Shown here one piece after another: positions 1 to 11,695 of a stretch of 64,000 nt of DNA (positions are counted from its first letter, which is position 1; each line of letters starts with the position of its first letter). The position numbers and the translations under genes were made by a program. The DNA is taken from the NCBI GenBank assembly GCA_028279275.1, contig JANQOB010000009.1, forward strand, positions 1 to 64,000, read 5' to 3'. The notes under the pieces are model-generated. The model saw only the letters and a list, made by a program, of their open reading frames with translations. It was not told where the DNA came from and did no database searches. The stretch comes from Gammaproteobacteria bacterium (GTDB lineage: Bacteria > Pseudomonadota > Gammaproteobacteria > UBA4575).

Positions 1-3000
1 TCAGTGCCAGTGACCAAGCCGATCCGGACAGTACGCCGAACAACAACGTTGCGGCCGAAGATGATCAAGACAATGCACTGACCACACCGGTGGCTGGAAG
101 CGCAGTTAGTGTTGTTAAACAATGTGTGCCTGATACGATCGTTGCAGGTACACCAACACTACTGACAATTACTTTGGGTAATACAAGCATTGTTGATGCA
201 ACTCTGACTAGTGATTTGCTAGATGACATGCCAGTAGGTATGAGTGCGCTAGCAGTAAATACGGCGACAACCTGTCCTGATGCAATTGATATAAGTAACC
301 CAAATATAATTCGTTACCCAGTAGGTTCAATTATTCCCGCTGGTGGTTGTGATATAGCAATCGACGTAACTTCAATTACACAAGGAACTTCAACAAACAT
401 AATTCCTGTTGGCGCATTACAAACTAATTTAGGTAGTAATTTATTTGAGACTTCAGATGATTTGACAGTTATTGGTGATCCACTTGGGTTTTTCTATTGT
501 GAAGACACTGGTCAAGTTATACCAGGAGGTAGTGTTAATTTTACAGCCGCAGGTGCAGGGATCGTAACACTGCTAGAAGATGGTTCTAGTGGAAGGTATC
601 AAGCTACTTTTAATGGTACTGACACTTACACAATGAATATAACGGTTCCGCCAGGTACTGCGTTAAGTACTACAAGACCTGTTGATCCTGCAAATTATGT
701 TTCGCCCGTTGGAGCACCAAATCCAACTCTATTAGGGAGCGGTGCAACAGGTGGATTTTTAACGGACTTTACGGCTGCAACCAACACGCCATGGTTTGAT
801 GGTTTTGATTTTGTTTCTGGTGATCCAATTATACTGAACAACAATATACCGTTAACAAATTGTGCTTCGTTTGCAACACCTGTGCTGTTAACTAAAACAG
901 CAAACCCTAATCAAGTGGTAATTGGTGATGTGGTTCAGTACACATTGAACTTAGAAAATAATTCAATTTCTGCATTCACAAATATAGATGTAGTAGACAA
1001 TATTCCTGGTGGGTTTAGTTACGTAGAGGATTCTGCATTACTGATTACTGCTGGTCCGGATGGTGAACTAAATACTAACGATGATATTGAAACAACCATA
1101 CCCGTTACTGGTTCTGATCCAATCACTTTTGAAGATATTGATATTGACGTAAATGAATCTGTACAAATTCGTTACTTGTTAAGAGTTTCTTCTGGTGTTG
1201 TTGAAGGAGTATATGAAAATACTGCACAAGTACTAGGAGCGGGAGCATCAACAATAAGTAATGTGGCGAGTGCCTCGGTAGTGGTTACACAAGATTCTAT
1301 TTTGCAGAAGACAACCATTATTGGAAAAGTCTTTAACGATCGTGATGAGGACGGTTGGCAAGATAGCGCGCATGCGACGCATGTAACTATTAAAAGTGAA
1401 CATTTTGGATGGGATGGGCATGACCTAGGTACAGTTTATGGACGTGCGAGTGAATTTGATTCTATTGAAGAAAACCAATTGCAAGTGCGTATGCCACTAA
1501 ATCTTGAAGGGGATAATAGTTTTGTTATTGAAAGTTCGGAAGGCACGATTATTACTGTAGATAATGATGGCAATGTTATTGAGGAATATAAGGGTTCTAA
1601 ACATAAAGGTTTAACTGCTCAAGACCTGACTATAAGTACAGCACGTGAAAATGATGAACTTGTTATAACGATAAGTAATCACGGGATTCAGGAAGCAGGT
1701 ATTCCAGGTGTGCGGTTGGCAACGGTTGAAGGATTGTTAGTAGAAACCGATCAATATGGCCGTTATCATCTGGCTGATATCGACGGTGGTCGCTGGGAAC
1801 GCGGACGTAACTTTATTATAAAAGTAGATCCTGCAACTTTGCCTGAAGGCGCTGTCTTCACTACAGAGAATCCGCGTGTATTACGTATTACACAAGCGTT
1901 GATGAGTAAGTTTAATTTTGGTGTGAAGCTTCCTGCACAAGAAGTAGTGTTGGCTGAAAGAGCCTATGGCGCGGCAAAACGTGTTGAAAGAGAAGTAGAA
2001 GTAGTAGAAACACGTGAAATTAAAGATGTGGTCGATCCAATTTATTTTAATTCAGGTAAAGCAAACATTTCTCAACAAGCATTGGAAGCATTGCAAAAAG
2101 AAATCGAACGATTACAAGATAAAGAAAAAGTAGTAATACGTGTAGTGGGTCATGCAGATAACCAACAACTTTCAGAACGTACAAAAGCTAAGTTTGAGGA
2201 TAATCACGGTTTAGCACGAGCTCGTGCCGAGCAGGTTGCCGAAATTTTACAGCGTGAGTTACAACTTAGTCATGAAATGATCACGGTAGTTGAACATGGT
2301 GCAAAAAAACCAATTGCGTCAAATGATACTGCTAAAGGTCGTGCGAAAAACCGTCGTGCTGAAATTGATGTGGTATATGACGAGCGTTATACCAAAACAG
2401 TTGTGGAAATCGATTATTCACCACCACCTGAGCCAATAATTAAGCGTGAAGCACAAATCCCTAATGGTGGAGCTATATGGGCAGTAGAAGACCCAGCTAC
2501 AAATGATCCTCGCTTAAATGCTATTGCACAAGGTGCGATTGTACGTAAGAACAGAAAAGTTAAAGATTCGATTAACTTTACTTTATACAGTAACTACATT
2601 GCATTTATCGATCGTTGGGAGTTAGCAATTTATGCACATAATGATCGTGACTTGATTAAACCTATTGAAGTGATAACCGGTAATAAGTTTGCGTTTACAG
2701 ACACAATTAAATGGCATGCACAAAATGTTGACGAAAAATATTTTGAAGAAGGCGAAAGCTTATCTTATGTATTAAGAGTTTTCGATAAGCAGGGACGCAT
2801 GGATGAAACGGCACCACGCCCGCTCGCGGTTACTGATGAAAGAATAATTAAAGTGCAACAACGCGACTTTGAGCAAGAGCAAGAAGAAGTTGCACTTGCC
2901 AGTTATGGAGAATCAAATTTAATACGCCAAACCATTCCACTTGCAGGATCACGAGTACGTGTTAATGGTGTGGATCTAGATACAGATTACACTATCACCG

Positions 3001-5858
3001 TAAATGATGAGCGCGTAATTATTGATGAAAATGGTAAGTTTGTTTTAGAGCAACATTTACCAGTTGGCCAGCATCATATGGTGGTTAAGGTAACAGATAA
3101 CAAAAATATAGATTTTGAGCGCACTTTAGATGTAGATGTAACGGGCAAATATATGTTCATGGTGGGATTAGCTAACTTGACTGTTGGTGAGAATAGTTTA
3201 TCTGGAAGTGTTGAACCACTTGGTGATGATGATCATTTCGATGAAGATGTGTGGGTAGATGGAAGAGTCGCATTCTACTTAAAAGGTAAAATCAAAGGTA
3301 AGTATTTGGTTACCGCACAGTTGGATACCACAGAAGATGAATTACACAAGTTAGGCGATCGCTTGGAAGAAGAGGACCCAACCGCAATCTTCCGTCGTCT
3401 TGATCCAGACCAGTTCTATGCGGTCTATGGAGATGACTCAACTACGATTGATGATACCGACAGCCAGGGAGCATTCTATTTACGCGTGGATTGGGATAAA
3501 AGCATGGTGCTATGGGGGAATTACAATACGGATCTTACGGGCACAGAGTTCGCGCAATACAACCGCAGTTTATATGGCGCCAAATTAGAACATCGCAACG
3601 TTGATGTTACTAAATTTGGTGATCATAAACATGAAGTACATTTGTTTGGTAGCGAAGCACAAACTGCAGCAGCACATAACGAGTTTATTTCTACAGGTGG
3701 TTCGCTCTACTACTTGCGTGATCGCGATGTCGTACAAGGTTCGGATAAAGTCTGGGTCGAAGTACGTACACGTGACAGCGAACAATTAGTGGAGTCTATT
3801 ACGCTTGAACACGGTAGGGACTATGACATTGATTATATCCAGGGTCGCATCATTCTCACGCGTCCATTAACACAATTTGATTTTGGTTCGGGCCCTACAA
3901 TTATAAAAGACACGCCTTTGGACGGTAATGACGTGTTCTTGCTTGTAGATTATGAATACCTCCCAGACGCGTTTAGTGCAGATGATGTTACCTCTGGTGC
4001 GCGTGGTAAAGCTTGGTTGAATGATTACATAGCCTTGGGTGGAACTTATGTTAATGAAGATCGTGATGGTGTCGATTACGAGTTGAAAGGTACTGACGTC
4101 ACTTTGCGAGCAGGTAAAGGAACTTATTTACGTCTTGAATATGCTGAGTCTGATGCGAAGCAGGCCGATAACAATTTTATTTCTGCAAATGGCGGGCTTA
4201 GTTTCACAAAACAGAATTCATCAACCGATGAACCAGATGGTGAAGCAAAAGGCATTGAAGCGCGTATCAACTTTGCAGAATTAAGTGATCATGAGGGTTA
4301 CGTATTAGGTTGGTGGAAAGATCGTGATGCAGGGTTCTCATCTGCTGCACGTTTGGATGACGGAATTGAAACCATAGATACAGGCATCGAAGCACAATGG
4401 CAGGCTACTGAGCGCTTAGAACTTACAACACGCGCTACAAAACTGGATAAGAAAACTCAAAGTGAATTTAGTGCAGTCAGCCTGCAAGGTAATTACGATG
4501 TAAATAACAAGCTTAATGTTGGTTTAGAGCTACGGCACGAAGACGAAGAGGATGATGTTTTAAATGAAGAGGGTGAAGCGACCTTAGCTGGCGCAGAGAT
4601 TCGCTATGCCCTAACCGATAATACGGAAGTCTATACAAGCGGACAGTTTGTTATAGAGGATAGTGGTGATTATGAAAGTAATGCGCTCGGTACAGTGGGT
4701 ATACAACAACAAGTAAGTGAGCGATTGGCAATTAAAGGTGAACTTGCCACAGGTGATCGTGGTGATGCCGTAGTACTAGGTATGGAATACGACGTCACTC
4801 CAAATATGAATATTAGTCTTGATGCAGGTTTTGGTAGTGGCGCGACCAGTCAAATTGGTACTAATTACACGACTGCAAGTGGACTAGATTTATATGGTAG
4901 TTATGCGACAGATCCAGATCGCACGGATAGTGGCGAATCCATATTTACATTTGGAACACGTAAACGTTATGGAAATGGTCTTTACTTATATAGTGAGAAT
5001 CAGTTTGGCGAAGGTGAAGATGCACAAAGTATTGCACGTACATATGGGCTGGATTTTGATTTAACTGAACAATGGCGTTTATCAGCATCGGTACAAAAGA
5101 ATGATATCGAAGATGATCTAGGTGATATTGATCGCCGTGCTGCAACATTGGGCGCAAATTACTATGGCGATGACCTTAAGCTTGGTTCAGTGCTTGAATA
5201 TCGTGAAGATTCCAACGCTCAGACTGACGAAGATGCTACCCAATGGATAACTTCAAACACAATAGAATGGCAGCAAAGTGAAAGCTTACGATGGTTAGGT
5301 AAAGCTGAGCTATCTACTACTCATAGTGATGAAAACAAAGGTAACGAAGCAAAATATGTCGAACTTGATTTAGGTTTTGCTTATCGTCCTGCTTTCAATG
5401 ATCGACTCAACATCCTTGGTAAATATACATTTATTTATGATCTTGCTAGTAGTGGGCAGGATACTTCATTGGCGGATCAACGTAGTCATGTATTTGCAGT
5501 GGAAAGTATTTACGATTTGACACAAAAATGGGAAGTCGGTGCGAAGCTTGCCTATAAATCTGGCGACACACGTGTTTCTAGAGGATCAGGCCCATGGTTT
5601 GAAACCGGAGCGCATTTAGCGGTCGCACGCGCGCGTTATCACATGCTTAAAAAATGGGATGCATTATTTGAATATCGATGGTTAGAAACCGAAGAACGAG
5701 ATGATGATAAAGATGGCGCATTAGCAGGTGTGTATCGACATATCGGTAAACACATGAAGGTGGGTGCGGGTTATAACTTTACCGATTTCAGCGATGACTT
5801 AACTGATAACGATTACGATTCTCATGGTTGGTTCTTTGATATAACAGGAAAATACTAA
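1..5858 (+). CDS. Giant DUF11-repeat / OmpA-domain / outer-membrane barrel protein (5' end outside window)
   Basis: The reading frame is open from base 3 with no start in view, so at least 1951 residues are visible and the N-terminus lies upstream. The first visible codons end a DUF11-type repeat (DPDSTPNNN, then EDDQD). Further DUF11-like modules lie at about residues 35-160 and 293-420. Residues about 677-790 form an OmpA C-terminal-like peptidoglycan-binding domain (PIYFNSGKANIS, then GHADN, then a closing KNRRAEIDV). From about residue 1050 to the end the sequence has the alternating strands of an outer-membrane beta-barrel and finishes FFDITGKY, with a terminal aromatic residue as in Omp insertion signals. 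I infer a surface protein that displays repeats while anchored in both the outer membrane and peptidoglycan. Its function is unknown. The next gene starts 10 bases later and shares the repeat type. Confidence 0.85.
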   Translation, partial: SASDQADPDSTPNNNVAAEDDQDNALTTPVAGSAVSVVKQCVPDTIVAGTPTLLTITLGNTSIVDATLTSDLLDDMPVGMSALAVNTATTCPDAIDISNPNIIRYPVGSIIPAGGCDIAIDVTSITQGTSTNIIPVGALQTNLGSNLFETSDDLTVIGDPLGFFYCEDTGQVIPGGSVNFTAAGAGIVTLLEDGSSGRYQATFNGTDTYTMNITVPPGTALSTTRPVDPANYVSPVGAPNPTLLGSGATGGFLTDFTAATNTPWFDGFDFVSGDPIILNNNIPLTNCASFATPVLLTKTANPNQVVIGDVVQYTLNLENNSISAFTNIDVVDNIPGGFSYVEDSALLITAGPDGELNTNDDIETTIPVTGSDPITFEDIDIDVNESVQIRYLLRVSSGVVEGVYENTAQVLGAGASTISNVASASVVVTQDSILQKTTIIGKVFNDRDEDGWQDSAHATHVTIKSEHFGWDGHDLGTVYGRASEFDSIEENQLQVRMPLNLEGDNSFVIESSEGTIITVDNDGNVIEEYKGSKHKGLTAQDLTISTARENDELVITISNHGIQEAGIPGVRLATVEGLLVETDQYGRYHLADIDGGRWERGRNFIIKVDPATLPEGAVFTTENPRVLRITQALMSKFNFGVKLPAQEVVLAERAYGAAKRVEREVEVVETREIKDVVDPIYFNSGKANISQQALEALQKEIERLQDKEKVVIRVVGHADNQQLSERTKAKFEDNHGLARARAEQVAEILQRELQLSHEMITVVEHGAKKPIASNDTAKGRAKNRRAEIDVVYDERYTKTVVEIDYSPPPEPIIKREAQIPNGGAIWAVEDPATNDPRLNAIAQGAIVRKNRKVKDSINFTLYSNYIAFIDRWELAIYAHNDRDLIKPIEVITGNKFAFTDTIKWHAQNVDEKYFEEGESLSYVLRVFDKQGRMDETAPRPLAVTDERIIKVQQRDFEQEQEEVALASYGESNLIRQTIPLAGSRVRVNGVDLDTDYTITVNDERVIIDENGKFVLEQHLPVGQHHMVVKVTDNKNIDFERTLDVDVTGKYMFMVGLANLTVGENSLSGSVEPLGDDDHFDEDVWVDGRVAFYLKGKIKGKYLVTAQLDTTEDELHKLGDRLEEEDPTAIFRRLDPDQFYAVYGDDSTTIDDTDSQGAFYLRVDWDKSMVLWGNYNTDLTGTEFAQYNRSLYGAKLEHRNVDVTKFGDHKHEVHLFGSEAQTAAAHNEFISTGGSLYYLRDRDVVQGSDKVWVEVRTRDSEQLVESITLEHGRDYDIDYIQGRIILTRPLTQFDFGSGPTIIKDTPLDGNDVFLLVDYEYLPDAFSADDVTSGARGKAWLNDYIALGGTYVNEDRDGVDYELKGTDVTLRAGKGTYLRLEYAESDAKQADNNFISANGGLSFTKQNSSTDEPDGEAKGIEARINFAELSDHEGYVLGWWKDRDAGFSSAARLDDGIETIDTGIEAQWQATERLELTTRATKLDKKTQSEFSAVSLQGNYDVNNKLNVGLELRHEDEEDDVLNEEGEATLAGAEIRYALTDNTEVYTSGQFVIEDSGDYESNALGTVGIQQQVSERLAIKGELATGDRGDAVVLGMEYDVTPNMNISLDAGFGSGATSQIGTNYTTASGLDLYGSYATDPDRTDSGESIFTFGTRKRYGNGLYLYSENQFGEGEDAQSIARTYGLDFDLTEQWRLSASVQKNDIEDDLGDIDRRAATLGANYYGDDLKLGSVLEYREDSNAQTDEDATQWITSNTIEWQQSESLRWLGKAELSTTHSDENKGNEAKYVELDLGFAYRPAFNDRLNILGKYTFIYDLASSGQDTSLADQRSHVFAVESIYDLTQKWEVGAKLAYKSGDTRVSRGSGPWFETGAHLAVARARYHMLKKWDALFEYRWLETEERDDDKDGALAGVYRHIGKHMKVGAGYNFTDFSDDLTDNDYDSHGWFFDITGKY

Positions 5859-5868
5859 GGACAGTAAA

Positions 5869-8481
5869 GTGAAAATATTGAAAAGAAAGAAAGTATTTCT
5901 AATCTTACTTTCATTTTTTATGGTAATACCAACAACGGTATTTTCTGCAGTTCTAGATTGGGACGTAAACAATTGGCCGCTTCCTTCACTTGCACAAACT
6001 TATAATGTAGGTGGAAGTAATATTAACGTTACAATTTCTGGAAACACTGCACAGTTAAATACCACAGGAAACCCAGCTTCTCCCGAAACCAGTCAATATT
6101 TAACGGGAGGAACCGTCAACGAAGATGCCTTATTTATTCGCACTGACTTTGTAAATACAAGTCAAAACATAACGGTAACAATTGATTTCACACATCCTGG
6201 AGGTGTAAGTGATTTAAGCTTTACTGTTTGGGACGTAGATGCAGATATTCCGCAATGGAATGATCGTTTACAAGTCACAGCAGTTGCAGGGGGTGCAACC
6301 GTTAATCCTTCAAGCGTATCGGATGGCGTTACTAACAGCCCTATTGGTGCAAATGGTTCGATAGGTGATCCCGCAGATAATAATAATGCAGCAAATGCGT
6401 CTTCAGATGGTAATGTCACCTTTACTTTTAACCAAACAAGAATTACGCAACTAACCATTGTGTATACAAACGCCACAACTGGTACGCCGGGTAATCAATG
6501 GATTTCATTGCATGATTTAACTTTCGACGTTGCACCAACCCTTACGAAATTATTTAGTCCTGACACCATGACAGTGGGAGATGTCAGTACACTCACAATC
6601 AATTTAGGGAATAACGACACGAACACAGCAACACTAAGCTCAAACTTAGTTGACAATTTACCTGCTGGTGTCACGGTAGCAAACCCTGCAAATATTGGCG
6701 GCACATGTCCCGGAACGGTTAATGCACCAGTAGGCGGAGGAGCAATTACCTATACAAGTGGATCTACGATTCCTGCAGGTGGTTGTAGCATCACAGTGGA
6801 TGTCACTTCTTCAACAGTCGGCACCGTTACAAATACTGTTGCCGCAAATGCGTTGCAAACAAACTTAGGAAATAATGCTGTTGCCGCAAGTGATGATCTA
6901 ACTTCAAATGCAGTTGTAGCACCCACAGTAGTAAAGACGTTTAGTCCTGATTCGATCAACGCAAGTGGTATTAGTACACTAACTATAACTTTGGGGAATA
7001 CAAACACTCTTGATGCAACATTAAGCGCACCGTTAGTAGATACATTACCTACTGCTGGAAATAGCGATGTTGTAGTTGCTGCGGCACCTAACATCGGTGG
7101 CACTTGTAACAGTGCGAATGTTTCTGCTGCGGCAGGGGCAGCTACGATAACTTATGCAAGTGGCGCAATCGTTCCAACCGGCGGATGCACAATAACAGTG
7201 GATGTAACTTCATCAATTATAGGTACATATACGAACACCATATCAGCAGGGGCATTGCAAACCGATTTAGGTAATAATAGTACAGCTGCGACAGATTCTT
7301 TAACTGTTAATTCAACATCGCCACCAACGGTTTCAAAAGCATTTAGTCCAAATATCATTAGCGCGGGCGGATCAAGTCAACTTACGATTACACTTGGTAA
7401 TACCAATGCCGCTGCAATTACGCTGACTTCAAACATGGATGATAATTTGCCAGCTGGCGTAACCGCATCTTCTGTAAGTGGTGCCACTACTTGTCCTGGT
7501 ACCGTAGATATAAGTACTAATACACGCGTTCGTTATGTAAATGGTTCAAGTATTCCAAGTGGTGGTTGCAATATAGTTGTGAATGTAACTTCTAGCACAC
7601 TTGGAGTTGTAACAAATACAATCTTTGTTGGTGCGCTACAAACTAATGTGGGTAGTAATGCAAGTTCTGCCAGTGATAATTTAACCGTTAACGCAGGTGG
7701 AGGTTCGCCAACATGTCCTGCAGGGACAACACTGGTAACGCTTGGCACACCTCGAAATGCTGATGCAAGTGCTGCGGGTACATCTGCAGGAATTCTGCGA
7801 GAAGCTCAAGCGTATGGACCGATCGAAGCACTTGGAACTAATCTTCAAAGTACCTTAACCGCGGCACGTTTGCGTTCACCAGAGCCAACTTTAGTATTAG
7901 ATTTGACCGATACGGTTCCGGAGAATTCGACGATTATTCTTTCCATTGCAAGAAATAACAATGGTGGTAATTACGATATTGATGCTTCGGCTGACAATAG
8001 TAGCTTTGGTGGTTTAATAACCTTCAGTGCTGGTCCAAATGATATTTCGCAACAAATTAGTTACACCGTTCCAAGTGGAGGAGCGAGATACGTTCGTTTT
8101 GATCGTAATAGCGGAAGTTTATGGGTGGATGGTGTGCAGTACTCACAAATTTGTCAGGCTGTTCCTCAAGCAGATTTATCTATTACTAAAACGGATAGCA
8201 GTGCAACATACTCTCCAGGCGGCACAGGTACCTATGTAATAACGGTCACCAATAATGGCCCCGAATCAGTGACTGGGGCTACTATTCAAGATTTATTACC
8301 GAATGGTGTTACCTTATCAGCACAATGGACCTGTTCTGCAACAGCAGGATCTAGTTGTAGTGCCGCAAGCGGAGGCAGTGCAGGAGGCAGCACAGTTTCT
8401 CTGACTGCTAACATTATTAATGGTGGAGTGATAACGGTTAATGTGCCAGTGCAGTTTTCGAGTAATATGGGAGATTATTAA
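5869..8481 (+). CDS. Secreted DUF11-repeat protein
   Basis: 870 residues from a GTG start. The Shine-Dalgarno TAAGGA overlaps the stop codon of the preceding gene, so the two are probably co-transcribed. A signal peptide is clear (KILKRKK, a hydrophobic stretch, cleavage near VFSA). After a unique N-terminal domain (about 27-220) come three similar modules of about 125 residues starting near 222, 350 and 484, each opening like PTVSKAFSP and containing IPAGGC and GALQTNLG. The same module occurs near the left end of the preceding protein. Residues 615-760 resemble a beta-sandwich. The last about 100 residues start a classical DUF11 domain (ADLSITKTD) that stops at VQFSSNMGDY, earlier than most. 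No membrane anchor is visible. Probably an extracellular or surface-associated partner of the upstream protein. Confidence 0.8.
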   Translation: MKILKRKKVFLILLSFFMVIPTTVFSAVLDWDVNNWPLPSLAQTYNVGGSNINVTISGNTAQLNTTGNPASPETSQYLTGGTVNEDALFIRTDFVNTSQNITVTIDFTHPGGVSDLSFTVWDVDADIPQWNDRLQVTAVAGGATVNPSSVSDGVTNSPIGANGSIGDPADNNNAANASSDGNVTFTFNQTRITQLTIVYTNATTGTPGNQWISLHDLTFDVAPTLTKLFSPDTMTVGDVSTLTINLGNNDTNTATLSSNLVDNLPAGVTVANPANIGGTCPGTVNAPVGGGAITYTSGSTIPAGGCSITVDVTSSTVGTVTNTVAANALQTNLGNNAVAASDDLTSNAVVAPTVVKTFSPDSINASGISTLTITLGNTNTLDATLSAPLVDTLPTAGNSDVVVAAAPNIGGTCNSANVSAAAGAATITYASGAIVPTGGCTITVDVTSSIIGTYTNTISAGALQTDLGNNSTAATDSLTVNSTSPPTVSKAFSPNIISAGGSSQLTITLGNTNAAAITLTSNMDDNLPAGVTASSVSGATTCPGTVDISTNTRVRYVNGSSIPSGGCNIVVNVTSSTLGVVTNTIFVGALQTNVGSNASSASDNLTVNAGGGSPTCPAGTTLVTLGTPRNADASAAGTSAGILREAQAYGPIEALGTNLQSTLTAARLRSPEPTLVLDLTDTVPENSTIILSIARNNNGGNYDIDASADNSSFGGLITFSAGPNDISQQISYTVPSGGARYVRFDRNSGSLWVDGVQYSQICQAVPQADLSITKTDSSATYSPGGTGTYVITVTNNGPESVTGATIQDLLPNGVTLSAQWTCSATAGSSCSAASGGSAGGSTVSLTANIINGGVITVNVPVQFSSNMGDY

Positions 8482-8588
8482 GCTCCCCTCCACTTAGTGC
8501 TGTTGCCCTCGCTTGGGTTCTATTTCACAATAGCGACCCCATTATTGGTGACCAGAGTAGCGTCACATATATATAAGTATAAAAACAG

Positions 8589-10586
8589 ATGGAAAATCGT
8601 CGAGAACTCGCTAATGCCATACGAGCATTAAGTATGGATGCTGTGCAGCAAGCTAACTCGGGTCATCCCGGCATGCCGATGGGGATGGCAGATATTGCAG
8701 AAGTACTTTGGAACGATTTTCTTAAACATAATCCTAATAATCCTAACTGGCCTGATCGAGATCGATTTGTAGTATCAAACGGCCATGGTTCAATGTTGCT
8801 TTATTCTTTATTGCATTTGTCAGGTTATGACCTTTCCATTCAAGACTTAAAAGATTTTCGTCAACTGAATTCTAAGACCCCAGGCCATCCTGAGTATGGG
8901 GATACACCTGGTGTAGAAACTACGACTGGACCATTAGGTCAAGGAGTGGCTAATGCAGTGGGCATGGCAATTGCAGAAAAAATGCTTGCCGCACAGTTTA
9001 ATAAAGACAACATAAATATTGTCGATCATTATACGTATGTTTTTGTTGGCGATGGTTGTCTGATGGAAGGTATTTCCCATGAAGCGTGTTCACTGGCAGG
9101 CACCTTAGGTCTTGGTAAATTAATTGTGTTTTATGACGATAACGGAATTTCAATTGATGGTGAAATTGAAGGATGGTTTACGGATGATACACCGATGCGT
9201 TTTCGTTCTTATGGATGGGATGTTATTGAAAATGTAGATGGTCATGATGTTACACAAGTTAAGAATGCTATAGATTCAGCAAGAAACGAAATTTCCAAAC
9301 CCACATTAATTTGTTGTAAGACCATAATTGGGTGGGGTGCACCTAACAAACAAGGTACCGGTGATGCACATGGTGCGCCATTGGGTGAGGATGAAATTAA
9401 GTTAGTACGTGAAAAAATTAACTGGCAGTATCCGCCTTTTGAAATTCCTGAATCAATATACAGTGCATGGAGAGCATCAAGTGCAGGAGCTGAAAAAGAA
9501 GAGCAGTGGCAAGAAACATTTGAATCTTATAAGTCAAAATATCCAGAACTTGCTGCTGAATTTGTAAGACGCACAACAAACAAACTACCAGAACACTGGG
9601 AAAGTGTGTCCCAGGAAGTTATTCAAAATGCGGTAGAAGAAAAAAAGACCGTTGCAACACGTAAAGCTTCCGAGCTTGCTTTGGATGGCTACGCAAAACA
9701 CCTGCCAGAAATCGTAGGTGGCTCCGCAGATTTAACACCATCTAATAATACTTGGTGGTCTGGTTCTAAAGACATCGAGGTTGACGATACAACAGGAAAC
9801 TATTTACGTTATGGAGTGCGTGAATTCGGCATGTCTGCAATCAATTCGGGAATTGCATTGCACGGAGGATTTATTCCTTATAGTGCAACTTTCTTAGTAT
9901 TTTCTGACTACGCCAGAAATGCGTTGCGTATGTCTGCGTTAATGGGTTTGCGAAATATATTTATCTTCACACATGATTCGATCGGTCTAGGAGAAGACGG
10001 GCCTACCCACCAAGCGATTGAGCAAACGGCAACCTTGCGCATGATTCCTAATATGTCTGTTTGGCGTACCGCTGACACAGTGGAATCTGCCGTGGCATGG
10101 AAGAGTGCAATTGAACGTACCAATGGTCCAACGAGTTTAATATTCTCGCGTCAGAATTTACCCTTTATAGAACGAACAAATGATCAAGTAGCTGCAATAG
10201 CAAAAGGTGGTTATGTACTGCATGATTGTGACCAAGTCCCAGAACTTATTTTAATTGCCGCGGGTTCGGAAGTAAGTATTACGCTTAGTGCGGCAAAACA
10301 ATTAGCACAATTAGGCAAACAGGTTAGAGTGGTTTCCATGCCTTCGACTGATGTATTTGATCAGCAAGATGATACATATAAAGAAGCTGTGTTACCTGCT
10401 GCGGTGACCAAGCGCTTAGCAATCGAAGCCGGAGTTTCGGATTATTGGTGCAAGTACGTTGGCCTGCAAGGACGCGTGATCGGTATGGATACGTTTGGCG
10501 CTTCAGCGCCAGGGAATGTGGCCATGCAGTATTTTGGATTTAGTGAAGCGAATATCGTTCTACATGCAAATGAAATGCTAGGGTAA
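8589..10586 (+). CDS. tkt: Transketolase
   Basis: 665 residues, the usual bacterial transketolase length. It transfers two-carbon ketol units between sugar phosphates in the non-oxidative pentose phosphate pathway (and the Calvin cycle if present), using thiamine diphosphate. Visible marks are [17 protein letters not shown] at the N-terminus, the ThDP/metal motif GDGCLMEG with the downstream N in DDNGISIDG, and the C-terminal [16 protein letters not shown] and [14 protein letters not shown] segments. It opens a same-strand cluster tkt-gap-pgk-pyk-fba. The ribosome-binding site is poor. The 107 bases upstream must hold the promoter, but I see no clear -35/-10 pair. Confidence 0.97.
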   Translation: MENRRELANAIRALSMDAVQQANSGHPGMPMGMADIAEVLWNDFLKHNPNNPNWPDRDRFVVSNGHGSMLLYSLLHLSGYDLSIQDLKDFRQLNSKTPGHPEYGDTPGVETTTGPLGQGVANAVGMAIAEKMLAAQFNKDNINIVDHYTYVFVGDGCLMEGISHEACSLAGTLGLGKLIVFYDDNGISIDGEIEGWFTDDTPMRFRSYGWDVIENVDGHDVTQVKNAIDSARNEISKPTLICCKTIIGWGAPNKQGTGDAHGAPLGEDEIKLVREKINWQYPPFEIPESIYSAWRASSAGAEKEEQWQETFESYKSKYPELAAEFVRRTTNKLPEHWESVSQEVIQNAVEEKKTVATRKASELALDGYAKHLPEIVGGSADLTPSNNTWWSGSKDIEVDDTTGNYLRYGVREFGMSAINSGIALHGGFIPYSATFLVFSDYARNALRMSALMGLRNIFIFTHDSIGLGEDGPTHQAIEQTATLRMIPNMSVWRTADTVESAVAWKSAIERTNGPTSLIFSRQNLPFIERTNDQVAAIAKGGYVLHDCDQVPELILIAAGSEVSITLSAAKQLAQLGKQVRVVSMPSTDVFDQQDDTYKEAVLPAAVTKRLAIEAGVSDYWCKYVGLQGRVIGMDTFGASAPGNVAMQYFGFSEANIVLHANEMLG

Positions 10587-10640
10587 AGACAAACTGAAAA
10601 AGCAATTAATATTTAAAGAGATAACGTACGGAGAAAGGAA

Positions 10641-11645
10641 ATGGCTATAAAAGTTGCAATTAATGGTTATGGGCGTATTGGTAGAAATATTATGCGCGCG
10701 ATTTACGAATCAGGCCGCAACAATGAAATTCAAGTGGTAGCAATTAATGATTTAGGTGATGCGCATACCAATGCACATTTAACTCAATACGATACCGCGC
10801 ATGGTAAGTTTAATGGCACGGTAGAAGTAGATGGCGATTACATGGTTATTAATGGTGATCGTATTCGAGTATGTTCAGAACGTGACCCAAGCAAACTTCC
10901 TTGGAGTGAGCTAGGGGTTGATGTGGTACATGAGAGTACCGGTTTTTTTGCAAGTAAAGAAAAAGCTTCAGCTCATTTAACTGCAGGAGCAAAAAAAGTA
11001 ATTATTTCCGCTCCGGGTGGTAACGATGTCGATGCAACAATTGTGTATGGCGTCAATCATGATGTGCTTAAAGCAACGGATACTGTAATTTCAAATGCAT
11101 CATGCACCACAAACTGTTTAGCACCGCTGGTAAAGCCGTTGCATGAAAAGATTGGTGTTGAAAACGGTGTAATGACAACGATTCATGCTTACACCAACGA
11201 TCAAGTTTTAACAGATGTTTATCATAGCGATTTACGTCGCGCACGGTCTGCAACCATGTCGATGATACCCACTAAAACCGGTGCCGCCTCCGCAGTAGGG
11301 TTGGTGTTGCCAGAGCTAAATGGAAAATTAGATGGCTTTGCAATGCGTGTTCCAACCATCAATGTGTCTATTGTTGATTTGACGTTCTTGGCTTCACGAG
11401 ATACCACTGCTGAAGAAGTTAATGCAGTTATGAAGGAGGCTGCGGACGGGCATGTGCTTGATTATGTCGACGCACCATTGGTATCGGTCGATTTTAATCA
11501 TGATCCACACTCTTCTAACTTTGATGCATCACTTACCAAAGTTATGGGTACGCGCACCGTTAAAGTCTGCTCTTGGTACGATAACGAATGGGGTTTTTCT
11601 AACAGAATGTTAGATACCACCATTGCTTTAATGAATGCAAAGTAA
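10641..11645 (+). CDS. gap: Glyceraldehyde-3-phosphate dehydrogenase, type I
   Basis: 334 residues. It converts glyceraldehyde-3-phosphate to 1,3-bisphosphoglycerate, or the reverse. The NAD-binding start NGYGRIGRN, the active site ASCTTNC with catalytic Cys155, and the C-terminal [12 protein letters not shown] are intact. The NDL motif at the end of the second strand (AINDLG) keeps the Asp typical of NAD-preferring enzymes. A strong Shine-Dalgarno (GGAGAAAGGA) lies just before the ATG. It stands 54 bases after tkt and 50 before pgk, so it is probably within one operon. Confidence 0.97.
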   Translation: MAIKVAINGYGRIGRNIMRAIYESGRNNEIQVVAINDLGDAHTNAHLTQYDTAHGKFNGTVEVDGDYMVINGDRIRVCSERDPSKLPWSELGVDVVHESTGFFASKEKASAHLTAGAKKVIISAPGGNDVDATIVYGVNHDVLKATDTVISNASCTTNCLAPLVKPLHEKIGVENGVMTTIHAYTNDQVLTDVYHSDLRRARSATMSMIPTKTGAASAVGLVLPELNGKLDGFAMRVPTINVSIVDLTFLASRDTTAEEVNAVMKEAADGHVLDYVDAPLVSVDFNHDPHSSNFDASLTKVMGTRTVKVCSWYDNEWGFSNRMLDTTIALMNAK

Positions 11646-11695
11646 GTTGAAAAGAAATTCAGATTACAAAATATTGATGAAACGAACTTGAAGCC

